Program-made: the position numbers and the translations under genes | Source of the DNA: Nematostella vectensis | Taxonomy: Eukaryota; Cnidaria; Anthozoa; Actiniaria; Edwardsiidae | DNA: 64,000 nucleotides | Assembly: GCF_932526225.1 (NCBI RefSeq) | Contig: NC_064037.1 | Span: 2,695,203-2,759,202, forward strand | Direction: 5' to 3' | Notes under the pieces: generated by a model | Seen by the model: the letters and a program-made list of their open reading frames with translations, nothing else | The model's database searches: none | Told to the model about the DNA's origin: nothing | Shown: positions 48,801 through 62,077 of the stretch, piece by piece | How the letters are laid out: every line of letters begins with the position of its first letter | Numbering within the stretch: the stretch's first letter is position 1

Positions 48801-51468
48801 GGCGGTAACGTAATGCAATAAATATAGCTTCACAGGACAATGACAATGAGCTTGTTAAGCTAGCCAATTACGGTATGGCAATCGTTTTTTTTTTGTTGAC
48901 AAGATTTTCAAAAGGAGGATAGCCGACTGTAATTTTGAACTAACGAAACTGGTCGAATTAATATTCCGGCTGTAATTTTGAACTAATGAAACTGAAATTA
49001 AAGTCCCCACTGTAATTTTGAACTAATGGATTTCCAAATGCATCAAATTGCCTTACCACATCTACTATGTTGATGAGGTCAAAGCCAAACTTGACGAGGA
49101 TCGGCTGAGACCTATCAAGCATTGGAAGAGCGTCCCTCACGTGCGAGCTATTAAAGAGCATACGATGAAGGCGCTGCGATGGATTGGGGTCATTGTCCTG
49201 TGCTCTCCCTGAGTAGAAAGAATGTATAATGTTCCAAGAGCAGGGGGGCACTGTGGTGTAATTTATAACTACTATGCGAGAATACATTAGTGTTTCGCCA
49301 ACTAAGACGTGACAGGTGATAAACTACCACAAGTTAGAAATGGTATGCCTCTAGGAAAACAGATATGGGCTTTCCACGGCAGCGCATCGATTATAACAGC
49401 CTTTCTGCTATTTGTATTTTTTTTTCTAGTCGAAAGAATATAAAAAAATGTTTTTACTTTTGTTTCGCCTGCAACAATAGTCGCCATAACAACACAACAC
49501 GGGTTTTGTTATTTGGCTCATGTCAACAAATTACTTGCTAAATCCCCGGCTAAACGAGGGACAATGTTGTGAAAATAACAAACATGTAATGCACGTTTGT
49601 TAGACGTTATGCTTCGCTCAAATTGTATGGATCAAGAGAAAGAAATATAACGGTTTGATTAATCAACTGTTTATCGTACAATGTTTTGTGCATGTTTCCT
49701 TTCTTTTTCATTAATTGCTTATAAACATTGATTTACAGTTATTTTTATTTTTATTTTTATTTACAGTTAGTTTTATTTTATGGGATTTTCATTTACTACA
49801 AGTTGTAATTTTTTTATCGAGATAATATCAAAATGGCGTGGCGTTTTTTTTATCTATAGTTCTCATTGTTTGTTTAACTATTGTTGTCGTTGAGACTTGC
49901 TTATTCATAATTTTCTTTAAAAATTACATATGAATGTCTAAAAGAAAGTTCTACAAAACACGTACGCCAATTTGAAATGGATATCATCCTTCTCTTCTAT
50001 TTTTAACTCGTGAATGCTTGCAAAGCATTTACGAATTTTTGGAGGGACTTCTGTGGGTGACACAGAAGTCCCTCCAATAATTCGTAAATGCTTTGCATCG
50101 TCGGATCGTCAGATCGTTGGATCGATCATCCGTAAACTTTTTGTGGTCTTTCTGTGCTTTCGCAACACAGCAATTTTTAGATCTTCCTGTAAACTTCCGG
50201 TGACCAACATCCGGTTAAAACTCAGTACTATAAAAGAGCCTAGTCATCGACCTGTGAGCGCTTCATTACGTCATTACGTGTTATAGCCGTAAATTATATA
50301 TAAGCTAGTTTTTTAAGGAAAAGTCTTCAATGTGGGTTGAGCGTGCGCATGCGCCTTCGTCACTGACGTCAATCGATCTTCTACGGTTCATTCCAATTCA
50401 AGTTGTTAGTTTACAAAACAAGTAAAATGCTAGCACAGCGATTTTTATTCTCCCTCTTCTAGTACTTGAAGATCCGCATCTCTGGGTTTTCGCATTATTT
50501 GTTTGAATTTTTGCTGAAAGAGTGATTTTGTGCTGAAAGAGCGTATAGCCAAAGCTTCGACTTTTAAAGTCAGAGAAAGAAAAGGGAAAAGCCTCTGTTA
50601 GCAAGGCCTTTCTTTGCAGGGTAATAAAAGAAAGCCTCTGTATGCAGGTCAAGAAAAATAGTATGGACTTTCATAAGTTGTTTTTTCCCATAATTCTTTT
50701 TTTATAAATTAAGTTCTAAATATCAAACAAAACTCGTTCAAACACGCTTATTCATCAAGAAACGATCAATAACGATTTTGCGAATTTCTAGAATGTTGAT
50801 ATGCTTAAAATACATATGACTGTAGCTTGATTAATTATGTCGGGTATTTAACTTCTGTTTCCGAAGAGAATAGGGAGAAATTTGACATATTAGAAAAAGC
50901 AGTTCGAACGATGAGATACCAATTAGGATAAAAACTAATTTTATTCAGTGGTTACTTCGGCAATGCCTTAGTGGTATAGTGGTTCTGTCGCTTGTCTAAG
51001 ACGTCAGAGACCGGAGGTCCGATCCCTACTTATGACGTCTAATTTTTTTTTTTACTTTTTATGATAATAATAAATAATCAAACTGTTCTTGGTGTTTCGA
51101 AAAGAAAGGACATTGTTATGTACTCCCAGCGTCTTGGATGTGTTCATCCTTTGTTCAAAATCCATCCTGTATATGATTTTTTTGCACACATGAAAATAAC
51201 TAGAAAAACAAATTTGCATTCACCAGTTGGCTCACAGAGCCCTTTGAATTTTTATCGAAATCGCTCATTGTTGTTGTTACTTATGTATTCGTTGATTTAT
51301 GCTTCATTATTATCTTTAATTTCTATATAACAATATTCTAGCGTTAGAGATACGTTCTTAGTTAGTAAAAACCGCACATGATCTAGCACGAGATGTATTC
51401 TTACCTTTCTCGAGAAAAATGATGTAGAAAAAAAAAACGACCCACAACAGCTGCCATGAACTGATCAT
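45834..51468 (-). CDS. Nicotinic acetylcholine receptor-like subunit, 5 exons
   Basis: Pentameric ligand-gated cation channel subunit of the plasma membrane. Exons: 51405-51468, 49057-49208, 48745-48789, 48004-48113, 45834-47058 (64+152+45+110+1225 nt, giving 531 residues), GT-AG with matching phases. Exon 1 is a signal peptide (MISSWQLLWVVFFFYIIF) behind a 5' acceptor at 51482-51483, implying an upstream non-coding exon. The ligand domain shows GWVRQMWNNSLLTWDP (loop D Trp) and WVPDILLFYN (loop A). The cys-loop has 13 residues between Cys162 and Cys176 (FFPFDSQ inside). M2 is GERIGLSITVLLAMTVF; the Glu and Arg before M2 suggest cation selectivity. M4 lies near the C-terminus (FVLCVAVVLGIVTVGAIF). 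The vicinal Cys pair of alpha subunits is absent, so it is a non-alpha type. The last exon encodes everything from loop A onward. Confidence 0.94.
47075..47323. mobile_element. MITE with 8-bp target duplication (hAT-like)
   Basis: The body at 47083-47315 has about 34-bp terminal inverted repeats (AAGCCCCATTTACATTAAC on the left; the complement of GTTAGTGTACATGGGGCTT on the right). TAAGCAGA flanks it at 47075-47082 and 47316-47323. An 8-bp duplication fits the hAT superfamily. It sits in receptor intron 4, with its duplication starting 16 nt from the 3' splice site. Confidence 0.82.
47380..47689. repeat. 31-bp minisatellite carrying CCAAT motifs, ten copies
   Basis: Ten head-to-tail units of 31 bp, each GTTAGCCAATCAGCATGCG followed by ATTATCACAAAA or a close variant. 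Eight units keep AGCCAATCAG or a one-base variant. It lies in receptor intron 4. There are no spacers, so this is not a CRISPR array. Confidence 0.95.
48507..48755. repeat. Tandem duplication of about 120 bp including an exon end
   Basis: Copies at 48507-48625 and 48636-48755 are nearly identical. The right copy includes the last 11 nt of receptor exon 3 and its GTAAGT donor. The left copy therefore carries a second, intronic version of that exon end and donor. Confidence 0.88.
48927..49035. repeat. Three short repeats of about 41 bp
   Basis: CTGTAATTTTGAACTAA occurs at about 48927, 48970 and 49010 in receptor intron 2, just downstream (minus strand) of the exon 2 donor. Confidence 0.8.
50019..50097. 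repeat. Near-perfect 37-bp stem hairpin in receptor intron 1
   Basis: Arms 50019-50055 and 50061-50097 pair at 36 of 37 positions around a 5-nt loop (GGTGA). The stem contains GGAGGGACTTCTGTG. It could be a microRNA-type precursor or a very short foldback element. The sequence alone cannot separate the two. Confidence 0.85.
50964..51036 (+). other. tRNA-like sequence with A and B boxes
   Basis: TTAGTGGTATAGTGG resembles a tRNA A box and D arm, and GGTCCGATCCC resembles a B box and T arm (four of five T-stem pairs form). The acceptor and anticodon stems do not pair, and a T-rich tract follows. It is more likely a tRNA-derived SINE remnant or pseudo-tRNA than a working tRNA. Confidence 0.4.
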
Positions 51469-51481
51469 CTTTGGCAACGTT

Positions 51482-54400
51482 CTGAAAAGAAAAAGTAATG
51501 AAAAACAAGCTCTTAAATCAATAATATATAACAGGAGCATCAATTAACGGTTCATGACAAAAGCGTGAATAATTGTTTTTCTTCAGCTGCAAGAAAAAAT
51601 CTTCCTGTCATAGAAGGCAAATAAAAAAGTATTTGTCAACTTACAATCAACTTACAACCCAACCTTTTTTTTAAATTATTCATTGCAAAGTGCCCGTCAA
51701 AAATTGTTTAAAATAAATCCATTCCATTTTGAATAATTAAATTTCCAACGAGGTTTTACTGGCAAGTCTTATTAGGACGATAACAGTGTCATTTATTGGA
51801 AATAGAAACATAAGACACCATGTCTTATTTGTATTAATGCAAAAAAGCATATACGTAACTTGATTATTTTTATCACATACCCAAACTCATTGCTAAACGT
51901 ATAAAAGTGCCTATCGATTATTAAAACTTAAAAAAGTGTTATTGACTTTAGTGGGATAACATACGCGTTATATAATACTTTATGCACAATGACGAACCAT
52001 AATTAGTATTTCTTAATGAAACATCAAGATGTGATATTTATGGTTATGGGTATGTAAAATCACTAAATTACCTTGCGAACTAAGCTAAATGTACACCAAA
52101 CTTTAACGGCGCATAAAAGTTTTTAGCAGCACAAAATGATAGCCCATCTCAAATAAGTGGCAATGTCATGTAAAATGAGTGTGGTCCCTGGCCGTCGCTA
52201 GATCTGCAGATACTTTGATGATAAGTCAATGACATACTCTTTTAGAAGTTATTTTTGCGTCAAATACAGTTCTCTGTTGATGTTAACATCCGACCAAGAC
52301 TACTTGGACAATCAATGATTACGGTTGAAAAATATGAATAAATGAAAGTGATTGACATAGGTGCTGTGCTTTGTGCTGCTATCATTTCAACTTAGTATAA
52401 CTTGTAATTTCTCTAGACTCTTCCTCATTTCAACCCATCTATTTCTTTGATAACAAGTTATTGCCTCCAAACTTTTGTCTGACGGGCTTTACAACTGACG
52501 CCCCCTCTTTTCAATTGAATTATATGAAGCCGTAATTCAGCGAACGTACGTTTACAATGGAGAGTAATGAAAGGGCATTCGTAGACACCTGTGGGGATTA
52601 GCAATTTATTTTGGTGATCTTTGCAAATTCATCCAATACAATAAGGGAAATCCTTTCCGATTTTTTTTTATATTACTGTAAATTCCAAATAAACAATTTG
52701 AATTTTTTTAGGCTTTAGGGATAGTAAATCCTCTAAATCTGCACAGTTGGCTTCCTCCTCGAACGCATAAACAATTTGTGCAATGATCTGAATTTTTCTT
52801 ACCCTAAAGCTCAATACTAAACTTCTCTAATCTTCAAACAATAGTTCAATGATAAGGTTGGAGGAAAAGTTAACCATTCTACTCTCGCTAGAGCTTCCTT
52901 TTCGCTATGATAATGACGGGTTAAAGAAGATGTCTTTATTTTTAGTGATGAAATAAATGATATTTGCTATGCTCTTTTCCTGTCAAACCATAAGTTAGCC
53001 TTCAGTGATGATAACCTTTCGATTTTTCAAAAAGTCTCCCTAAGAATACAATCAATCACTGGGAATGGAAGATGTATTACTATATATTATTCGTTTAGTT
53101 TGCCATAAAGAACAAGCACATCCGGTTCACACTACGAAACATGCGCTTAACAGGACTTAATAAGATGTATCATTCGTGAATAGAAAAAACTTGATGTCTT
53201 AGATCGAGCGAAGTGCGAATCGTTTGGTAAGGTCGGCAAGGATTATTCTTGTACCTCAAAGTTCATGAACCTTAATGAACCCTGAGTGCAAGTTTGTACC
53301 AGTGTTGCTTACCCAGTTTGGTGACGTTCAAATCTTCCCCACTAGCTTCCCGTGGATGATAAAAACCAAGCCACAACTTCAAACAATTAGACCTTTTTTA
53401 AGATGACATGTGTAAAAACGGTACGATTCCGACTTTCTGACTTTTCAAATGTTCCGACGACAGATTAAAGAAGAAAAACGTATACTTAGCGATTCAAACA
53501 GTCTTTCAAGGAATTGGTTTTTAACTATGCTGCTATCTTTTGAGATTAATAACCTTGAGTTGGCCAGGTGATAATATGGAGAAAGAAAAAGCTGTGTTGT
53601 TTTGCATAAATAGGTGCACACTGAATATAAGAATTAAATAAGAGTATAAGAATATTTGAAGGTAATAAATTTGCATCGCTTAAAAAAATCATCAATTTAC
53701 TTTTTAACGAATTCGCTCTGCAATGAATGGAATGTCCATCTTTATTCGACTGTATTTTTTAAAGATTGTTGAAAAAGGTTTGTTTTTTTTACCAAACACC
53801 AAATCAGTCTTATTCAGGCTAAAGTCTACCCAAAAGCAATTGTTTCTGAAAGTGAGAAGTTGCCAAGTAAAAACAATGGAAAGCTGCAATGTGGTTCATT
53901 TGGATAATCTTATTTGGAAAACTATTTTCATAACCGCCGATCTTATATTAGAATACTCTGTTCTGGAAATTAAATAAATTAAGAGTTTATCGTAGCACTA
54001 GTAGTTTCACCATTTAACCACGATTATTCGTCCCCGCTCGTTCGTTTTCTATTATATCACGTACATTCAACATCAGCAATAGTGGTCTTTTTATTGTTCT
54101 TACAAGTTCATGTCGCAGGGAAATAATCTGTTTAGAATGAATGACGCCACGCAATCGCGAAAAGAATAGACGGCTTGCAGAAGGAAGGCATGTGACCTTT
54201 TGAGTGACAAACTCAAGTAAGATAAACACAAAATGCCTGCGCCCGTCACGCTAGAGAGCGTTGAAGGAATAAATCTCTCAAAAAAGATAAAGCCTTTTTA
54301 CATAGAAACTTTCTGGCTGATAAATTCGTAAGAACTGAATATCTTGCTTCTTGTTGTCGTTATTTTGCCGCCAAAAGCCGGAGCGCTCGTGAATTTGCCA

Positions 54401-55329
54401 GCCAAAAAGTCTAAAATATGTCTAATATGGGTCTTTTGGCCCCCCGCCTGTTAAAAATCCTGGCTACGCCCGTGTTGCCAAACCAAAGACATTTGAAGTT
54501 AAATGTGAGCGAAACTTTGAGTGTAGCAGTAGTAGTTCAGTTTTATCTTTGTCTAGTTCAAGTTTGTTCACCCCCATCCACATTTCAATATTCAAAATAC
54601 ACGCTGTATACGTATACATTATATCTGCATATCTGCTTCATATCTGCCACCCCAGAATCATCACCTGAGCTAAAAGAAGTTTACATCTGGGAGTCAATAA
54701 CATAGAAATGTAAGTCAAGAAAATGGCAGCGTATTATCTTCTCCAGAGGAGAAGTGGAACGCAGATTTAAGTTTTATCATTAACACGCCCTATACTATAC
54801 TGGGCGTCTTTGGGCCACAGAAAGCCACAAGATAAAAGAAATATGTAGGAAAAAGAAGTGACCTTCGTATTTTCCCCTCGCTGAAGGCAGTTATACCTGT
54901 GAGCAGATAACGATGAAGCACCGTAGCCAACCCATTGCTCGGAGGTGATGTCAATGTTGGTTGAAATAATGAGTGATGTTAGCGGAGTTTCTATTTTTTC
55001 CTATACGAAACAGTGTCTGTGTAATTCCCACCGGCGGAAGAGCAAGGTCTTTTTTTTTCTTTTTTTGCTGCGTTTGGTTAATAACATTATTAATAGATTA
55101 TACGCATTTGAAGTAATGGAAAGTAGACTCAATCGTTTATTCCGACTAACATTAAAAATAAACAATTAAAAATGGACCATAAAAAATGACCGTCGAATAG
55201 TTTTTGGGTAGAACCCTAATATTTTGACACGTTTTACCTTTGGTTTATTTAAACCCGTGAAATAAAATCGAAAGTCAAAGTGGCTAAGCCGGCACACACA
55301 AAAAAGGTAAATACACTTAATTGTATTCC
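51482..55329. other. Upstream flank of the receptor gene and further non-coding DNA
   Basis: Should contain the receptor promoter and a 5' non-coding exon, neither of which I can place. No other gene recognised. Confidence 0.35.
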
Positions 55330-56060
55330 ACTTTTTTGATAAAACCGCTCTTTCCCAAAATACATTTCATAGTCAGAGACACATTCGTAAAAAATTCAAA
55401 TGAAGAAAAACAGCTATTAAAAAAACCTACGATTCTAGGGGTGAAATGCCGCCGCTAAATAAAAAAAAAGAAAAGAGGTTTTATAAATGGTAGAATTCAC
55501 CTTTAAATCGCGGAGTCCAAGCAAGATGTCATTGGTGAATCAGCAGAATTGAACTTCATTCCTATTATCTGTTGTGGCTATCGTACTCTATTACTTGTAT
55601 CTAAAGTGTGATGCACAAGCAAGGGCGGTAGGAACAGTTATTGTCTTGCTAAATGTGCCTTGTTTGCGAAGCGCTCTCCGTGCTTGATAAGAAAACCCTG
55701 TCGAGTTAAGTTGCGTAAACCGAGCTACTACCCCGTGGCGCACGAACTGTCCCCAACGACATCAGAATTTAGCCTATTAGTTAAACAAGCACTTTCCCCG
55801 TCGCTCTCTATATATTTGCCCAAAAAATATTTAATAGTCAGAGACACCTTCGTAAAATATTCATATACTAAATTAAACCAATCCACCGTTTCCCTTTTTA
55901 AAAGGTGCTAGTGAGACTCGATGAAATATGAAGCTAAGAATTTACCTCTAAATGCAATATTTCATTGTAGACTCAGCAGAAATGAACTTCCTTGTTCTAT
56001 TTTCTCTAGTGGTTAGTAAACTTTTATTACTTGGATCCAAATGTGCGCCACTCAAGCTGA
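55330..56060. repeat. Diverged direct duplication
   Basis: Blocks at about 55340-55620 and 55815-56060 share ATAGTCAGAGACAC, TTCGTAAAA and CTCAGCAGAA-like segments in the same order, plus ATTACTTG-ATC-AAA-TG. They are much more diverged than the 26996-34757 pair. Confidence 0.5.
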
Positions 56061-59000
56061 CAACTTTAATCTTCGAGTTACTATCGAAACCATGCAAAAT
56101 GATGTTACATCTTTTACTTTGATATTCACAGTGTAACAGGCTCAAAGTGCTTAAATAAATGAAAAGAGCATAAATAAAACTGAATATGGATTACGAATTA
56201 CTGCAATTTTTAATATTCCGCGAACTCTCGTCAGCAATCTCCAACAGCTAAACCGCTTTGTGGTTCCCGTCATTCAAACTAATGGAATTACATTTAGTGC
56301 TATTTGATAGGTTTTATCGGGTGCTGGTGTGATTATTTAGGTGAAAAGAAGATATTTTGGGACCTTGAATGGTGATAATAGCCTCCAACCCTGTCTACAG
56401 TGGTTTATTCGGAAATTACTATTTGCGGAGTTTCGGGATTCCTCGATCTCCGAAAATAGTAGTTTCCTAAAGCCGGCTTTAGCAGGATAGTATGGTGACC
56501 GAGAGGTTATCGATGACCATGTGAACCAACTTGTGAATAAAAATGTTTTGTAGTATCCCATTTACTTTCTAATGTGCAGAAAATATAAACAGGATTTTGA
56601 ACAAAGTATCAAATATGAACACATCAATTTGCTGAGAGAGTCCTTTTTCCTAGCTAAGTTAGGACTACATGTGGAAATGAATGATGACCAAACCGCTGGA
56701 CTACTGTGCGTTTGCTGAAACGAGAACTAATTTTACTAAACCATTTCCAGGAGGGAAAACTGAAACCCAAAACTGAGAACAAACAAAATGAAAGGTATGC
56801 TGGTGGATGGGCAATAGAAATTAGAATATTAATTAAATTAGAATATAAAATAGAAATTAAATTCACAAAACTAAAATACCCCCCCCCCCCCCCCACAATT
56901 AAACACTGTAACTTTTATACAATGTGTGTCGTGTATGTAAACAATCTAGAAATGTGCAAAATCGTAATTCGATATATTAGCCGGGGTATGTGTTTGTACT
57001 GATTTGGTAAAAAATGTAAAAAATAAAAAAAAATCATGAAAGTCGCATCCAGTGCTTTCTGAAGGCTTCCCAATGTACACATCAGTACTGTATTGAGTTT
57101 CCAATATTCTCAAGTTTCCCTCGCCTTGGCTTGGCTTGAGTCGTCAAGAAAAGCAATAATATATGCGCCGTGCCCACGTTTTCGATACCTAACTCTAAGT
57201 CAAACTCCCTCCTCCCCCTCCCCCATTACCAGACACCTTTGCCATCACAGCCCTGTTATTTGAAGTAATAAGAGGAAGAAAACAAGGTAAAACATCTATT
57301 GTGTTGTTTCCATGGATATTCGTTTCTTTTCAATGAGCATGCGTTTGCTTCCTTGTGCCTCGCTAAATAAAATAATTTCTTGGTATCCTTGGTAGAAAAT
57401 GCATTGAATAAGTGTGAAAATATTTTTACCTTGAACAAACTACTCTATACATTATTTGCCCAAAATCAACATAGAAGCCAAACACTCAATCACCCCTTAT
57501 TTATTTTGACAAATATGCTTCTATAGTCGTTATATATATATACATTAATCATTATTTCCTCGTCATGATAACCTATCACGGAGTTTGAAAATTGCCTTAG
57601 GAAATAGCCAAAAGTAAATTTCAATTTACGTTCAAAAGCAATGTAATTGGATAGCACTTTTAAAAGGTTAGATGGGTGATTATGTTTTACACTAAGGATT
57701 TAGGGCTTCCGTGTATCGTAAAACCTTTTCAGGCGAAAGTAGAAATTAGATTTGCTTTCTATACTATAATATTTAGATAATTCAGCGATGGTCATGTTCT
57801 GACAATTTTTATATATTAACCTTTTTTTGACTACTTGTTTCATTTTCTGTTCCACCAAAAGAATGTAGTAATCTGAATTGTTAATCGTACCGGTAAATGA
57901 TACACACAAAAAATATTTTATTTTGACTTGCATAAATAGTGACCATTTTTCGCACAATTTCATGACATAGTCGTTGCCCCTAGTATTTAAAGACAATACT
58001 TGCTTGATTTTGCGATATTTTCATAGAATCTTAATTGTTGAGTTTAACTATCCTCAAATCCTCCTCAAAAGTAATGGCCCCCATTCCGACTCCTTGTTCC
58101 TTACCATGCATAAAGATACATTACAATCAGATTATTATTGTGTGTTTCTTTCCTTATTTAGATTCAGTGAAAAAGAGTATTGCCTGGCAACAAGGTTGGC
58201 AGTAATGTGATTGAAGGCCTTTCAAAAGCGACCCCTTCAGCTTCACACCGAGTCTCTATTTATCGTCTTTACTGTGAAGAATCGAGCTCCTTCAAGTTGG
58301 TGTAAGCGGTCGCGGTCTACATTAAAAACACGAATTCAATGGAAGTGCTTAGAGAACGTCAGAAGAGAAAACTGAAGTATTGAGGTAAGATATAAAATCA
58401 TGCAAAATACGTAAATGCTAGAGCTGCTGAACGCGGGAGGAAAAAGGGTAGAACTGCCACATACATTAATCACTTTTTTCTACTGCGTCTTAGGGTCTTG
58501 ATTCAAAAGCTGTAATGTTGAGATTATGAAATAGAGATCATCGAAACTAAACTCCTGCCAATAGAAGATAGCGATTAATAAAACATTCAACAATCCTTTT
58601 TTGTCATTTCAATCACCCCTCAAAAAATACAAAGCTATATTTTCGAACAGTGACAACAGACAGTGACAAAAATTGCTAACTTATATCCTAATATAACCTT
58701 GTTTTTAACTGTTTTAAACCTTTTGCATAAATCAAAAGTGAGAACAAGCATGCTGCTTTTACACTAATATAATTAAGTAGATAACGTCGTATTATCATGG
58801 ATTTTGTCAATTTTTCTGATCCATTTTCCCCTCACAACTTGGAAATGAAAAAAGTCTTCATCGAATTTCTCTATTGATAAAATAAAAGAATAGATGGCAT
58901 TCAAGCTTAGTGTAACAACATCGTGAATAAGCCACTATGAGGTATCATTATCTCGACAATTACGATTGTGGGTCGATATTTATCAACAAAACTGTTTTAT

Positions 59001-62000
59001 TACTATTCAATGCTAAAGTCATGTAAAATTCAAAGAACAGTTGTGCAGCAAAGCTGGTATAAATATTAAGGAGATGCTTTCTGTGGGATGTAACCTAATA
59101 CTGGACCCCCGTGGTTTTCCCTGTAAAGACCTACTTTATTACTATGCTAAAATAGACAAGGCGCGTTATAATCAGAGGGCGACTTTTGAATCCCTTCCGT
59201 GCTACAGAACGGAATAAGTATTAGGTCTGTTGGTTATCGTTTCAAAAAATAATAATGCTATTTCTGTTTTCTCACTAGATAGCCTTGAGATATCATTGGC
59301 CTATTGTTAAGCAGACACTTCAGCCATTCACCATTCAACAGATATTCACCAAAAAAGTAGAATTTATTACACTCTTTTTTTCAAAGGAGAATCTAAAGTG
59401 TGTATGAATAGCTAGATAAATGCGAGAGGATCGTGGGAAGGGAGATGCGCAATATGATGCGGCTGAAGACTTAATTACAAAAAAAACTTTGTGCATTCAT
59501 TTTTAAACGGCCGCTATTCTTTTATTACAAGTGTCCAGTACAATATTTTATGATATTAAACTGGCCAATTGTTGTAATAGAATACTTTACCGGCCTTGTT
59601 AAAATGACGCACAGAGTTAATTGCAACTTAAAGAAAGCGCACGATGATACGCACGAGATCATATGGTGTTGTATTGTAAACAACAGCTTACGCTTGACCC
59701 TCGTCTTTGCTCCCCCCTGACTGATGTGTGCATTTCCAACACGCTCTCGATTTGCATACCGCTGTGTGGCGTGAAATAAACAACCCTGCCACCACGAAAA
59801 CACAAACCGAGATAGTCCCTGACTTTAAAAAAATTCCATGCCCCATCAAAGCCCTTCTATGTGGTCTAGTCGATCATATAAGTTGTCTAAAGGACCGAAT
59901 TTTATCATTGACAATTATCTCCAAAATTCCACGTTTGATTGTTGAAATATTGCGGAAAATGTGCTTTTCTCAGTTTTGCGGAAAGATGTGTTCTAAAATG
60001 GTAGTAACATTCAAAATGTTACAACTTTCTTTCTATTGAACATAGCCAAACCAAATTTGACATGAGTTATCGTACACAATTGGCGGTTGTATTTGCCAAA
60101 ATTCGGGTAATAAAGGCTAAAATAAACGCTTTTCGAACGGAACTTCGCCCTCAATTTTTCGGGTCGAGATTTTAAATATATATCTAACTTTTTTCCTCTT
60201 CCATAGAGGCTGTATCACCACATATTGAACTGATTCTGGTAGTGTCATCAAAAAGCTAACGCTCAATTTTGCGTCAGTCTCAAAAAAGTGCAAAACATGT
60301 TGTTTACTTTTTATCTGCTGTCCAGACGAAGATGGCAAGATGTAGCGATAGCGACTCATGTTAAAGTTAAGGGTTTTTTTAAAGCGATTTTCATGAAGAT
60401 ACTTTTTGTATCGGTTTGTTGGATTTTCACTGAGAGGTTTCCCGCGTTCTAGCTTCAGGCTCTTTTCAAATTTAGTAAAACGAAAACGACAGCTACTGAT
60501 TGATATGGTAGTAAAATGTCAGTCAAATCCATGGAGTTTAGAAAAAGTGGGAAAAAAGGTGTTTCTTTCCAGATCACACTCTCATGGGTCACTCACGAAC
60601 ACAGAAAGCTCCTAAAAAAGTAACTTTGTTGGCAGTATAGTTGATGGGATAGATGTAATAAAATCTGTTTTAATTGCAAAAGCAAAAGACCAACTATTAC
60701 CAGGAATGATAATCACAAGTCAGAAATGATTTTATTTCCTCTATACCACTAGTATAATGCAGCATCATTATCTCTAAAGCTAACTAGTAAAAAGCCAATA
60801 AATTCTAAGGTTAGCAGCCGTGCGTCATCCGGGAAAGGAGGGTTATATACCAACCCCACTCCCCCCATCTTTGGATTCCTAATAGTAAATCTTCTTAAAA
60901 GAAACACCACCCTCAGCAAATCCTGGGTACGAGTCTGGCTAGCGTCTGTGCTTAAAGACAGGATGTAATTTAGTTGACTAACATCCAAATCTTACTGTTT
61001 TAATTAAACTTCCTATCAAAGTGCTCTAACAGATATTACTCAAGTTTATTTAAGTCACCAATCATAAGTCTTCGGTACAGAAGTCAAGCACTAGCTATGC
61101 TATTAGGTAGATTTTTTAAATCATACTCAATACATCTTTTATCAAACGACCAATCACATTGCATGATTAAAATAAATATGATTTCACTGTTCATTTTTCT
61201 TGAGATTTCTCTTTGATAAAAGCGGTCCGACAAATTGGTTAGCAGGTTTTATTCCTTATTTACATATTCATTTAAAATAGGAACGACTTTCCTTCGCATT
61301 ATCTTGTTCAGTATTTTGATATGATGTGTCCCGAAAAAACAACATCGGCTTGCAGCGCGCGGTTTTTGTCCTTCTTCCCCAATGAAATATTGAGTGAATT
61401 CAATTGTTTAACACATGACAAAGATAAGCCGGTTATTCTCAATATGCAGAAGAATTGTAGTAAATGTTTAGTATGGATACGAAGTGTAATTCGTTTAGTT
61501 AAACTCGTTTTATTGTTTTCATTTGTTGAAATGTGAAACCTTGAAATAATGGAAGTTGTTACGTGTCGTAAGGTGATTTTATCACTTTGTCAACTGTAAA
61601 AAAAAACAACCAATTGAGCGATTTCAGACGCAAGTGGCACCCAGGCTGTGTTATTAACAGGGTGAGGTCAGCAAGTCTTTGTTTAATTTGCCAAAGATCA
61701 CAATTGAGAAGGAGGAATACGTCTGAAGAGCCTTCTGTTTATCCTACTATCATCACATGACCTTTTTTGCACACTAACCTTTTTTGGTGAATTACTTTTC
61801 TTCTTTGCTTCCAGATGTAAACGAAAGGCTATTTCGTAGGTGAGTTTTTGACGTGTTTACATTCAAATGTACAGGTGATTCTACTTGAGCTATATAGCCC
61901 AGTTATTGAATTATCTAACTTATTTGAATATTTTTATTGGACTTTATTGTGAAGTAATTAAGGTTACACGAAGGTAAGTTGCCAAGAAGTATGAATGTTA

Positions 62001-62077
62001 GCCATTTTTTTCGATTTTACATGTTACAGCTTCTTCTTCATAAGGCCACTGTTTTGCCACTTTGTGGGCTGATTTAT
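56061..62077. other. Non-coding DNA, nothing firmly recognised
   Basis: It contains a 19-bp imperfect hairpin (56413-56467), a C-tract near 56880-56894 and short TA repeats near 57530. No frame resembles a known protein and no exon chain could be built. Confidence 0.35.

Noticed and set aside
57700-57996. Minus-strand 98-codon frame
   Set aside because: Low-complexity Lys/Tyr-rich translation with no recognised domain and no exon partners.
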